Below are positions 26,412-34,249 of a stretch of 64,000 nucleotides of DNA, piece after piece. Both the position numbers and the translations under genes were made by a program. The DNA comes from Methylibium sp. NZG (lineage in GTDB: Bacteria; Pseudomonadota; Gammaproteobacteria; Burkholderiales; Burkholderiaceae_C), in NCBI GenBank assembly GCA_001263235.1, contig LGRD01000006.1:85041-149040 (forward strand), given 5' to 3'. Numbering within the stretch: the first letter of the stretch is position 1; each line of letters starts with the position of its first letter. The notes beneath the pieces were generated by a model. That model was not told the DNA's origin, ran no database searches, and saw nothing but the letters and a program-made list of their open reading frames with translations.

Positions 26412-27710
26412 ATGGAAGCGCCGTTTCAAATCGTCGGTTGTGTTGTGTCGTCGAGCCCTGCCGCCGAGCAGGTGGACGACTACGTTGCGCTGGTGCGGCG
26501 CGAACGCGGCGTGGTCATCGCCAAGGACGCGCAAGGCGCCCGATTCGTTCGCTTCAACGCGGCCGATGCCCGCTTGGTGCTGCTGGCGTGCGAGGCGGTA
26601 GCGGCGCGGCCGCCTTCGACCCTGCGCTTTGCGTTCGTGGTCGGCACACAGGAGCCGCAAGGCACGGCGCAAGCATCTCAGGCTCACGATGCCACGGCGG
26701 CGGCCGGGCCGGCAGGCAGCCCCAGCGGCGCGGGTGGCGCGGGTGGCGCGGGCGGAGCAAACATCACCCAGCACAGCATCGCGCTTGCAGCGTCGCTTGC
26801 CGTGGCCGCGCGCGACGGCGAGGTGCTCGTGTCGCCGCCGTTGGCAGTGCTGTTGATCGAAGCCGGCGTGATGCTGCACTCGCGGCAGGTTCACCTGCTG
26901 GACGGGCGCGTCGTTTCGGTTTGCGCACTCGATGTGGCGACGCAAAGGCGGCCCGCCACCGGAATGAGCCGAGCCGATGGATTGGACGCCGCCTACCGCA
27001 GCCTGCTGGCGCAGGCCGGCGAGGTGGCGCGCAAGCAGGCCGATCTGGATGCGCGCCTGGACGCCGCACTCGGCAAGGTGGAGGTGCTGGCGCAGTCCGA
27101 CCGGCTGGCCGCGCACCTCGGTGAACTCGAGGCCGAGCTCGACGCGCAGTTGCACCGCGTAGAGGATCGGCTGACCTTCATCGACCAGCTAGAAGCGCGC
27201 GTGGACGCGTTGCAGCGTGCCGCCTCGGCCGCCGAAGGTCAGCTCGCGGCGCTGTTGAGCCAGCGCTCCGACGTCGAGACCTTGCAGAGCCTGTGCGACA
27301 CCTTGGTCGGGCAGCTGGCCGACGCGCGCCGCGACCTGCAGTTCGTCGCCGAGCACCGCAGCGACGTGAGCGCCTTGCGTGCCAGTACCGACACGCTGCT
27401 CGGCCACATCGACGACACGGCCGCCAAGATCGCGTTGGTCGAAGCGCGGCGCGAGGCAGTCGAGGAAGTGCGCCAACGCGCCGAAGGCGTCACCCACCTG
27501 CTGGGCGACATGGCGTTGAGCCTGGAGCGGCTGGACGAGCGGCGCGCGGTGATCGACCACGTCGGCGACCAGCTCGCACGGCTGGACTTCACCGTGCAGG
27601 AAGCCCAGAACACGCTGCGCGCGCTGCAGCGCGAGCGCGAGGTGGCCGAGCGCATCGAGCAGGGCCTCAAGGCGTTGCGCAATCGGCCGGGAGTGAGCAA
27701 GCTGGCCTGA
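26412..27710 (+). CDS. Degenerate cyclase-like domain fused to coiled coil
   Basis: 432 residues. Residues about 1-180 resemble the class III nucleotide-cyclase fold: RRERGVVIAKDAQGARFVRF lies where cyclases have the GD-containing hairpin, and HSIALAASLAVAARDGEVLVS matches the G..VN.A.RL...A..GEI.VS element. The metal-binding Asp residues appear lost, so it is probably inactive. A Gly/Ala linker (residues about 95-115) interrupts the domain. Residues about 190-432 are coiled coil, and the final 120 (DLQFVAEHRSDVSALR to EREVAERIEQGLKALR) nearly copy the tail of the divergent 895-residue protein. It may be a sensor partner of that protein. The 3' end overlaps the converging hydrolase gene by 44 bases. 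Confidence 0.75.
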   Translation: MEAPFQIVGCVVSSSPAAEQVDDYVALVRRERGVVIAKDAQGARFVRFNAADARLVLLACEAVAARPPSTLRFAFVVGTQEPQGTAQASQAHDATAAAGPAGSPSGAGGAGGAGGANITQHSIALAASLAVAARDGEVLVSPPLAVLLIEAGVMLHSRQVHLLDGRVVSVCALDVATQRRPATGMSRADGLDAAYRSLLAQAGEVARKQADLDARLDAALGKVEVLAQSDRLAAHLGELEAELDAQLHRVEDRLTFIDQLEARVDALQRAASAAEGQLAALLSQRSDVETLQSLCDTLVGQLADARRDLQFVAEHRSDVSALRASTDTLLGHIDDTAAKIALVEARREAVEEVRQRAEGVTHLLGDMALSLERLDERRAVIDHVGDQLARLDFTVQEAQNTLRALQREREVAERIEQGLKALRNRPGVSKLA

Positions 27711-28611
27711 CGCCGAACAGCTCGTGCAAGGCCTGCCGGTACTGCGCCTGGCCGACCTGGCCCGTGTTCTCATGCACCGCGCCTTCGACCAGCACGAAGC
27801 GCTTTGGCGGCAGCGCGCGCTCGTACAGCGCGCGGCCGAGTTGCGGCGCGATCATGCTGTCGTCGGCCGCGTGGACCACCAGCACCGGCGAGCCCACGCC
27901 TGCGATGCGCGAGCCTGCGTCGAAGTGCTGCGTCATCAGCCATTCGACCGGCAGCCAGCCCCAACGCGTGCTGCGCAGCACGTCGATTGCTGACGTGAAA
28001 CCGCCCTCGACGATCAGCCCGGCCTCGTCGCCGACGTCGTGCGCCAGTCTCACCGCGATCGCACCGCCGAGCGAGTGGCCGAACACGAAACGGCGCGCCT
28101 GCGGCTGCGTAAGGGCCAGCCAGTCCCAAGCGGCGCGCGCGTCTTCGGCGGCGAGCGTCTCCGACGGCAGCACGTCGGTGCTGCGGCCGAAGCCGCGGTA
28201 GTCGATGCCCAGCACCGAGAAGCCCAGCGCATGGAGTTGGCGCATGCGCGGTGCGCTGGCGCGCACGTCCCAGCGCACGCCATGCAGGAACAACAGCACC
28301 GGTGCGTCAGCGTCGGCCTGCGGCAACCACAAGCCATGCAGCCGCACCGCCTCACCTTCATGGCCGGGGTGGGCCGAGGTGTGTTCGACCCACACGTCGG
28401 CCATGCCCTGGGCAGCCGCTACCGCGGGGCCCCAGGTGCTCTTCGTGGGCATGAAGATCCAGCGCCGCTGCTCGTGGTCGACGATGGCGCAGCCGGCCAG
28501 CGCGGAACACAGCGCGCACGCGGCGCACAAGGCGAACACGCCGCGCGAGGCAAGCAATGCGTGCACGCCGCACGAAGCGGCGGCCGAGAGCGCCCGCGCG
28601 AGCGCGCTCAC
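27667..28611 (-). CDS. Alpha/beta hydrolase lipoprotein
   Basis: 314 residues from GTG 28611, which overlaps the enoyl-CoA hydratase stop by four bases (GTGA). The first 41 residues are hydrophobic and Ala-rich and end in a lipobox-like LAGC, so it is probably a lipoprotein. The hydrolase core has the oxyanion region FLHGVRWD, the nucleophile elbow GHSLGG, and late Asp (HAADDSM) and His (GAVHENTG) candidates for the triad. Substrate unknown. It converges with, and overlaps by 44 bases, the cyclase-like coiled-coil gene. A longer upstream frame is antisense-free but lies inside the hydratase gene and is not used. Confidence 0.88.
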   Translation of the reverse strand: MSALARALSAAASCGVHALLASRGVFALCAACALCSALAGCAIVDHEQRRWIFMPTKSTWGPAVAAAQGMADVWVEHTSAHPGHEGEAVRLHGLWLPQADADAPVLLFLHGVRWDVRASAPRMRQLHALGFSVLGIDYRGFGRSTDVLPSETLAAEDARAAWDWLALTQPQARRFVFGHSLGGAIAVRLAHDVGDEAGLIVEGGFTSAIDVLRSTRWGWLPVEWLMTQHFDAGSRIAGVGSPVLVVHAADDSMIAPQLGRALYERALPPKRFVLVEGAVHENTGQVGQAQYRQALHELFGVRPACSLPADCATP

Positions 28612-29492
28612 CCGAACCCAGGCTCGTCCCACCACGGATAGAACGCCGGCATGTCGGCAGACACCGTGTCGCCGTAGACCGCCGGCCGCTTCTCCAGGAA
28701 GGCGCTCACGCCCTCGCGCACGTCGGCCGATTGGCCGCGCGACTGGATCGCGCGGCTGTCCACGCGGTGCGCCTTCATCGGGTGGTCCTGCCCCGACATG
28801 CGCCACAGCATCTGGCGCGTCAGCGCCACCGACACCGGGGCAGTGTGGTCGGCGATCTCGCGCGCCAGCGCACGCGCGGCGGGCAGCAAGTCCTGCGGCG
28901 CATGCAGGCTGCGCACCAGGCCGCGCTCAAGCGCCTCCTGCGCACCGAACACGCGGCCGGTGAAGCACCACTCCAGCGCGGTCTGCATGCCCACCAGCCG
29001 GCCCAGGAACCAGCTCGACGCCGCCTCGGGCGTGATGCCGCGGCGCGCGAACACGAAGCCGAAGCGCGCGTCGGTGGACGCCATGCGGATGTCCATCGGC
29101 AACTGCATCGTCATGCCGATGCCCACCGCCGGGCCGTTGATCGCACCGATCACCGGTTTCAAGCTGTTGAAGATGCGCAGCGTGACGATGCCGCCGCCGT
29201 CGCGGTACACGTCGCCCACCTTGAGCCGGTCGCGCGAGGCCTGGCCCTGGCTCGCGTAGTCGAAGGTCGAGCCGCCGCCCGACAGATCGGCCCCAGCGCA
29301 AAAGGCGCGCCCGGCGCCGGTTGCGATGACCACGCGCACCGCGTCGTCGGCGTCGGTGTGCTCGAAGGCGGCCACCAGGTCGTCGCGCATTTGCGGCGTG
29401 AAGGCGTTGAGCTTGTCCGGGCGGTTCAGCGTCACGGTGGCGACGCCGTCTTGCACGTCGTAGAGCAGGGTGTCGAAGGTGGGCTGGCCCAT
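28608..29492 (-). CDS. Enoyl-CoA hydratase/isomerase family protein
   Basis: Crotonase-fold enzyme, 294 residues from ATG 29492 (ribosome-binding site AAGGACC). The oxyanion-hole segments are visible: GRAFCAGADLSGGGSTF (first) and INGPAVGIGMTMQLPMDIRMA (second). The Glu pair typical of true hydratases is not obvious beyond GITPEAASSWFL, so the exact reaction (hydratase or isomerase) is open. Translationally coupled with the downstream lipoprotein hydrolase. Probably acts in fatty-acid or aromatic-acid catabolism. Confidence 0.9.
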   Translation of the reverse strand: MGQPTFDTLLYDVQDGVATVTLNRPDKLNAFTPQMRDDLVAAFEHTDADDAVRVVIATGAGRAFCAGADLSGGGSTFDYASQGQASRDRLKVGDVYRDGGGIVTLRIFNSLKPVIGAINGPAVGIGMTMQLPMDIRMASTDARFGFVFARRGITPEAASSWFLGRLVGMQTALEWCFTGRVFGAQEALERGLVRSLHAPQDLLPAARALAREIADHTAPVSVALTRQMLWRMSGQDHPMKAHRVDSRAIQSRGQSADVREGVSAFLEKRPAVYGDTVSADMPAFYPWWDEPGFG

Positions 29493-29613
29493 CGGAGGTC
29501 CTTGTCTGGCGAGCACGGGGCGTCAGGGGTTCGAGTATCGCAAGCCGGCTCGAAACAATGAACCGCGCCACAATGTGCGCACCTCCTCCACCCCCACCCT
29601 CAAGGCCCATGCC

Positions 29614-30294
29614 ATGCTGAAGTTCTACTACTCCCTCGCCCCCAACCCGATGAAGGTCGCGCTGCTTCTTGAAGAAGCCGGCTTGCCGTTCGAGGCCGTG
29701 CCGGTGGACACGCGCAAGGGCGAGCAGCACGGAGCTGCGTTCAAAACTTTGAACCCGAATGCCAAGGTGCCGGTGATCGTGGACGGTGCGACGACGGTGT
29801 TCGACAGCAACGCGATCCTTCTGTACCTGGCCGAGAAAACCGGCCAGTTCCTGCCCGAGCCGAAAGACCGCGGCGCGATGCTGTCGTGGCTGATGTTCGT
29901 CGCCTCGGGCATCGGGCCCTTCAGCGGGCAGAGCGTGCACTTCAAGCACTACGCGCCCGAGCCCGTGCCGTATGCCGTGAACCGCTACGACTTCGAGGCC
30001 TGGCGGCACTGGAGCCTGCTCAACGAGCACCTCGCCGGCAAGACGTGGATGATGGGCGAGCGCTACACGCTGCTCGACATGTCGGTGTGGGGCTGGGCGC
30101 GTGCGGTGCCCTTCGTGCTGGGTGCCGACGCGTGGGAGAAGCTGCCCGAAGTGAAGCGGCTCTTCGACGCCATCAACCAGCGCCCCGCCGCGCAACGCGC
30201 GGCCACGCTGAAGGACCGCTACACCTTCAAGGCCGAGATGGACGACGAGGCGCGGCGCGCGATGTTCCCGCAGAACGAGCGCTTGAAGGCCTGA
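29614..30294 (+). CDS. Glutathione S-transferase family protein
   Basis: 226 residues. The thioredoxin-like N-domain has MLKFYYSLAPNPMKVALLLEEAGLPFE and the cis-Pro motif AKVPVIVDG with DSNAILLYLAEKTGQ (glutathione-binding Ser-region). The helical C-domain contains GERYTLLDMSVWGWA (N-cap/hydrophobic staple). It looks like the GstB/Ure2-related group of bacterial GSTs. Divergent from the enoyl-CoA hydratase; RraA-like gene 31 bases downstream. Confidence 0.92.
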   Translation: MLKFYYSLAPNPMKVALLLEEAGLPFEAVPVDTRKGEQHGAAFKTLNPNAKVPVIVDGATTVFDSNAILLYLAEKTGQFLPEPKDRGAMLSWLMFVASGIGPFSGQSVHFKHYAPEPVPYAVNRYDFEAWRHWSLLNEHLAGKTWMMGERYTLLDMSVWGWARAVPFVLGADAWEKLPEVKRLFDAINQRPAAQRAATLKDRYTFKAEMDDEARRAMFPQNERLKA

Positions 30295-30325
30295 CAACCT
30301 GCGACGACCGCACTGGAGCCTCTCC

Positions 30326-30985
30326 ATGTCACTGAACCCCAGCACCCTGCAAGCCCTGAATGCCGCCGTGCTGTCCGACACGCTCGACAGCCTGGGCCTG
30401 ATGCAGCAGGCGATGAAGCCATTCATGCGCCCGCTGGACGACACCTTGCAGCTCATCGGCCGCGCACGCACCGGCCTGTACATGCCGGTGTATGCGGCCC
30501 CGGCGCCGGGCGAGAACCCGTATGAAGTGGAGATCGAACTCGTCGACGACCTCGCGCCCGGCGACGTGGTGGTGCTCGCCTGCGACGGCCCGACAGAGCG
30601 CATCGCCCCCTGGGGCGAGTTGCTGACCACCGCCAGCGCGGCGCGCGGTGCATCGGGCTGTGTGACCGATGGATTGGTGCGCGACGTGAAGCAGATCCGC
30701 GAGATGCGCTGGCCGGTGTTCTGCGGCGGCATCGGCCCGCTGGACACCAAGGGCCGCGCACGCATGGTCGAACGCGACGTGCCGGTGATGTGCGCCGGCG
30801 TCACCGTGCGCAGCGGCGACCTGGTGTTCGGCGATGTCGACGGCGTGGTGGTGATCCCGCGCGAGGTGGAAGACGAGGTCGTGCGCCGCGCGCTCGAGAA
30901 GGTGTCGGGCGAGAACCAGTCGCGCGAGGCGTTGCAGCGGGGCGAAAAACTGGCTGACGTCTTCAAGCGGCTCGGGATTCTGTAG
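30326..30985 (+). CDS. RraA family protein (HMG aldolase-like)
   Basis: 219 residues. The RraA fold signature GELLTTASAARGASGCVTDGLVRD is present, followed by GDLVFGDVDGVVVIPRE. The family includes RraA, the RNase E inhibitor, and 4-hydroxy-4-methyl-2-oxoglutarate/oxaloacetate aldolases, which carry an Arg-Asp pair as in LVRD here. Length beyond 160 residues and the metabolic setting favour an aldolase rather than the RNase E regulator. Follows the GST gene by 31 bases. Confidence 0.85.
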   Translation: MSLNPSTLQALNAAVLSDTLDSLGLMQQAMKPFMRPLDDTLQLIGRARTGLYMPVYAAPAPGENPYEVEIELVDDLAPGDVVVLACDGPTERIAPWGELLTTASAARGASGCVTDGLVRDVKQIREMRWPVFCGGIGPLDTKGRARMVERDVPVMCAGVTVRSGDLVFGDVDGVVVIPREVEDEVVRRALEKVSGENQSREALQRGEKLADVFKRLGIL

Positions 30986-31060
30986 CGCGGGTTCGCTGCG
31001 CATGGCGCCGCGCTCGGCCGCTGTGGCGGCACGCAACACGGGCGCGATGACAATCGACCG

Positions 31061-31975
31061 ATGACCCCAGCCACTGCCCGCACCGCCGCGCTGTCGGGCA
31101 CCGCTTTCGCTACGCTGCTGCTCATCGCGTTGATGATGGGCGCCAACCACGTGGCCGCGCGGCTGGCCTTCAACGACGGTGTCGACGTGGCCACCGCAGT
31201 CACCTTCCGCAGCGCGATCACCGCCGCGGTCGTCGCCCTGTTGCTCGTGCTGCAGCGCGTGCCGGTGGCCCTGACCGCACGGCACAAGAAGGCGCTGCCG
31301 GTCATCGGCTTGCTGATTGCCGTGCAGAGCCTGTGCCTGTATTCGGCGGTTGCGCGGCTGCCGGTGGCGCTGGCGCTGCTGGCTTTCAACACCTACCCGC
31401 TGTGGACGGCGCTGTGGGCGCGTGTGTTCTACGGCCACAGGCCCGAGCCGCGCCTGCTGCGTGCGATGCCGGTGATCCTGCTCGGCCTGGCGCTGGCGCT
31501 CGACGTGCTTGGCGCGGCCTCGGGCCTGGGCGCTGCCGCGCACTGGGGGCAGATCGGCGTGGGCGTGGCGTTTGCGCTGGCGGCCGGCGCCACCTTCGGC
31601 ATGGCGCTGGTCGTCACGCAACACGAGGCCGCCGAGCTCGACGGCCGCCTGCGCACCGCCACCACCATGGGCCTGGTCGCGCTGATCGCGCTGGCGGGCG
31701 TGGCAACGCAGGGCGGCTTTCAGCTGCCGCAGTCGGCGCCGGGCTGGTGGGGCCTGGCGATGCTCACGTTGCTGTACGGCACGGCCTTCACGATCATGTT
31801 CACCGTGCTGCCCAAGCTCGGCGTGGTGGGCAACTCGGCCATCATGAACATCGAGCCGGTCTTTGCGCTCGTGCTCGCCTGGGCGATCCTGGGGCAGGCC
31901 ATCGCGCCGTCGCAGGTGGCGGGCGGGCTGGTGGTGGTGGCAGCCGTGTTCTGGCTCGGGTTGCGGCGGCGCTGA
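31061..31975 (+). CDS. EamA/DMT-family transporter
   Basis: 304 residues with ten hydrophobic segments in two EamA repeats. The first repeat begins after SGTAFATLLLIALMMGANHVAARLAF; the second carries GVVGNSAIMNIEPVFALVLAWAILGQ, the usual conserved helix pair. Likely an inner-membrane metabolite exporter; substrate unknown. Start ATG 31061. Confidence 0.92.
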   Translation: MTPATARTAALSGTAFATLLLIALMMGANHVAARLAFNDGVDVATAVTFRSAITAAVVALLLVLQRVPVALTARHKKALPVIGLLIAVQSLCLYSAVARLPVALALLAFNTYPLWTALWARVFYGHRPEPRLLRAMPVILLGLALALDVLGAASGLGAAAHWGQIGVGVAFALAAGATFGMALVVTQHEAAELDGRLRTATTMGLVALIALAGVATQGGFQLPQSAPGWWGLAMLTLLYGTAFTIMFTVLPKLGVVGNSAIMNIEPVFALVLAWAILGQAIAPSQVAGGLVVVAAVFWLGLRRR

Positions 31976-32097
31976 CGGCCGACTTCACACCGCCTTCACA
32001 CAGCGTCCGTTTCGCTTCAAACCTGCTTCGCACGGCCGGCCGATCCTTCGCTGCAAGCCCACCGCACCGGTGGCGCCTGCCCCAAGGAGAGACTGCC

Positions 32098-34239
32098 ATG
32101 CCATCCCGTTCCCGGTCGCCACGCTCGCCGCTGTCACCCTCGCCGTGGCGCAACATCGGCCGCCCCGCGCTGCGATTCGCATTTCACCCGCTCAAGCCGC
32201 TGACCCGCGCTGGGCGCGTGCTGCTGTGCGTCGCGGTGGCGGTCTTCGCCACGCTGGTTCTGGTGAAGTGGTCGCCCGCCCACGCCGACGACGCTGGTGC
32301 GCCGAAGGCCGAGAGCCCGTACTTCCAGCTCAACAGCCACGAGCCCGGCACCGACCGGCTGCCGCTGAAAGCCACGCGCGTGGACGTGCGCATCGCCGGT
32401 GTGATCGCCGACGTGACGGTGACGCAGCACTACCGCAACGAAGGCCAGCGCGCCATCGACGCGCGCTACGTGTTCCCCGGCTCCACGCAGGCCGCCGTCT
32501 ACGCGATGAACGTGCGCCTGGGCGAGCGGCTGCTGACGGCGCGCATCCGCGAAAAGCAACAAGCGCGCATCGAGTTCGAGGCTGCCAAGAAGGAAGGCAA
32601 GACCAGTGCGCTGCTCGAACAACAGCGCCCGAACGTGTTCGAGATGAACGTCGCCAACATCCTGCCCGGCGACGACGTGGCGGTGGAGCTGCGCTACACC
32701 GAGTTGCTGACGCCCACCGACGCGCTTTACGGCTTCGTGTTCCCGACCGTCGTCGGCCCGCGCTACAACTCGCCGCGCGGCGCGGCGGCTGGCGAGAAGT
32801 GGGTCAGCGCGCCGTACCTCAAGGCCGGCGAAGCCGCACCCGCTGCGTTCGACATCAAGCTCACGTTGGATGCGCCTGTGCCGGTGAAGGAGGTCACCTC
32901 GGCGTCGCACGACATCCGGGTGGACGGCACCGACACGCGCCGCGCCAGCATCGAGCTCGCACCGAGCGACAAGCCCGCGAACAACCGCGACTTCATCCTG
33001 AACTACCGGCTGGCGGGCAGCCGCATCGAGTCGGGGCTGATGTTGTTCCGCGGCGGTGAAGGCAAGGACAGCGAGAACTTCTTTCTCGCGCTGGTCGAGC
33101 CGCCCAAGGCCGTGCCGGTGGCGCAGATCAACCCGCGCGAGTACATCTTCGTCGTCGACATCTCGGGCTCAATGCACGGCTACCCGCTGGAGACGTCGAA
33201 GGTGCTGCTGCAGGACCTGATCGGCAACCTGCGGCCGAGCGACACCTTCAACGTGATGCTGTTCAGCGGCAGCAACCGCATGCTGTCGCCCGCCTCGGTA
33301 CCGGCGACGCGCGCCAACATCGAACAGGCGCTCGCGACCATCAAGCAGATGGGCGGCGGCGGCAGCACCGAGATCGTGCCGGCGCTCAAGCGCATCGCCG
33401 CGCTGCCGAAGGCGGCCGACGTGTCGCGCAGCGTGATCGTCGTGACCGACGGCTATGTGACGGTCGAAGCCGAGGTCTTTCAGCTGATCGCGAAGAACCT
33501 GAACCGCAGCAACGTGTTTGCGTTCGGCATCGGCAGCAGCGTGAACCGGCACCTGATCGAAGGTATCGCCCGTGCCGGGCAGGGCGAGGCCTTCATCGTC
33601 ACCAAGCCGGAGCAGGCGGCCGCGCAAGCCGAACGCCTGCGCAAGATGATCGACGCGCCGGTGCTGACGAACGTGAAGGCGCGCTTTGAGGGGCTGGACG
33701 TGTACGACGTGCAACCGCCGCTGGCGCAGTTGCCCGACGTGCTGGGCGGCCGGCCGGTGGTGCTGTTCGGCAAGTGGCGCAGCCAGGCGGGCGTGCCGGT
33801 CAGCGGCACGCTGGTGATCGAGGGCCGCAGCGCAGAAGGTGCGTACGCGAGCGAGGTGTCGGCCACCGGCCGTGAGGACAACGCCTCGTCTGCGCTGCGC
33901 CACCTGTGGGCACGCCAGCGCATCGCGTCGCTTTCCGACCAGGAGGCGCTCGAAGGCGGTAGCGCGCAAAAGGCCACCATCACCGAACTCGGGCTGACGT
34001 ATGGCTTGCTGACGCAGTACACCAGCTTCATCGCGGTGGACCACATCGTGCGCAACCCGAACCCGGCGCTCGCGCCGACGGTGAACCAGCCGTTGCCGCT
34101 GCCCGAAGGCGTGAGCAACCTGGCCGTAGCGACGGTCGGCGCCGAGGTGCCGAGCACGCCGGAGCCGAGCGCGTGGCTGGCGATGCTCGTGGTGCTGGGC
34201 ATCGTGGTGAGCACGGTCGTCGCTCGCCGCCGCACGTGA
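32098..34239 (+). CDS. VIT and VWA domain protein with PEP-CTERM-like signal
   Basis: 713 residues, start at ATG 32098 with AAGGAGA ribosome-binding site. One N-terminal membrane/signal segment (VLLCVAVAVFATLVLVKW) is followed by a VIT domain (residues about 70-205: VTQHYRNEGQRAIDARYVFP and VFEMNVANILPGDDVAVEL). A VWA domain follows with an intact MIDAS DISGSMHG near residue 352. The C-terminus TPEPSAWLAMLVVLGIV...RRR is a PEP-CTERM-type tail: PEP motif, hydrophobic helix, basic end. The next gene is an exosortase, the protease/transferase expected to process such a tail. In marine relatives similar VIT/VWA proteins pair with a sortase instead. Expected location: outer surface or periplasm. 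Confidence 0.88.
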   Translation: MPSRSRSPRSPLSPSPWRNIGRPALRFAFHPLKPLTRAGRVLLCVAVAVFATLVLVKWSPAHADDAGAPKAESPYFQLNSHEPGTDRLPLKATRVDVRIAGVIADVTVTQHYRNEGQRAIDARYVFPGSTQAAVYAMNVRLGERLLTARIREKQQARIEFEAAKKEGKTSALLEQQRPNVFEMNVANILPGDDVAVELRYTELLTPTDALYGFVFPTVVGPRYNSPRGAAAGEKWVSAPYLKAGEAAPAAFDIKLTLDAPVPVKEVTSASHDIRVDGTDTRRASIELAPSDKPANNRDFILNYRLAGSRIESGLMLFRGGEGKDSENFFLALVEPPKAVPVAQINPREYIFVVDISGSMHGYPLETSKVLLQDLIGNLRPSDTFNVMLFSGSNRMLSPASVPATRANIEQALATIKQMGGGGSTEIVPALKRIAALPKAADVSRSVIVVTDGYVTVEAEVFQLIAKNLNRSNVFAFGIGSSVNRHLIEGIARAGQGEAFIVTKPEQAAAQAERLRKMIDAPVLTNVKARFEGLDVYDVQPPLAQLPDVLGGRPVVLFGKWRSQAGVPVSGTLVIEGRSAEGAYASEVSATGREDNASSALRHLWARQRIASLSDQEALEGGSAQKATITELGLTYGLLTQYTSFIAVDHIVRNPNPALAPTVNQPLPLPEGVSNLAVATVGAEVPSTPEPSAWLAMLVVLGIVVSTVVARRRT

Positions 34240-34249
34240 AGGGCGCACT

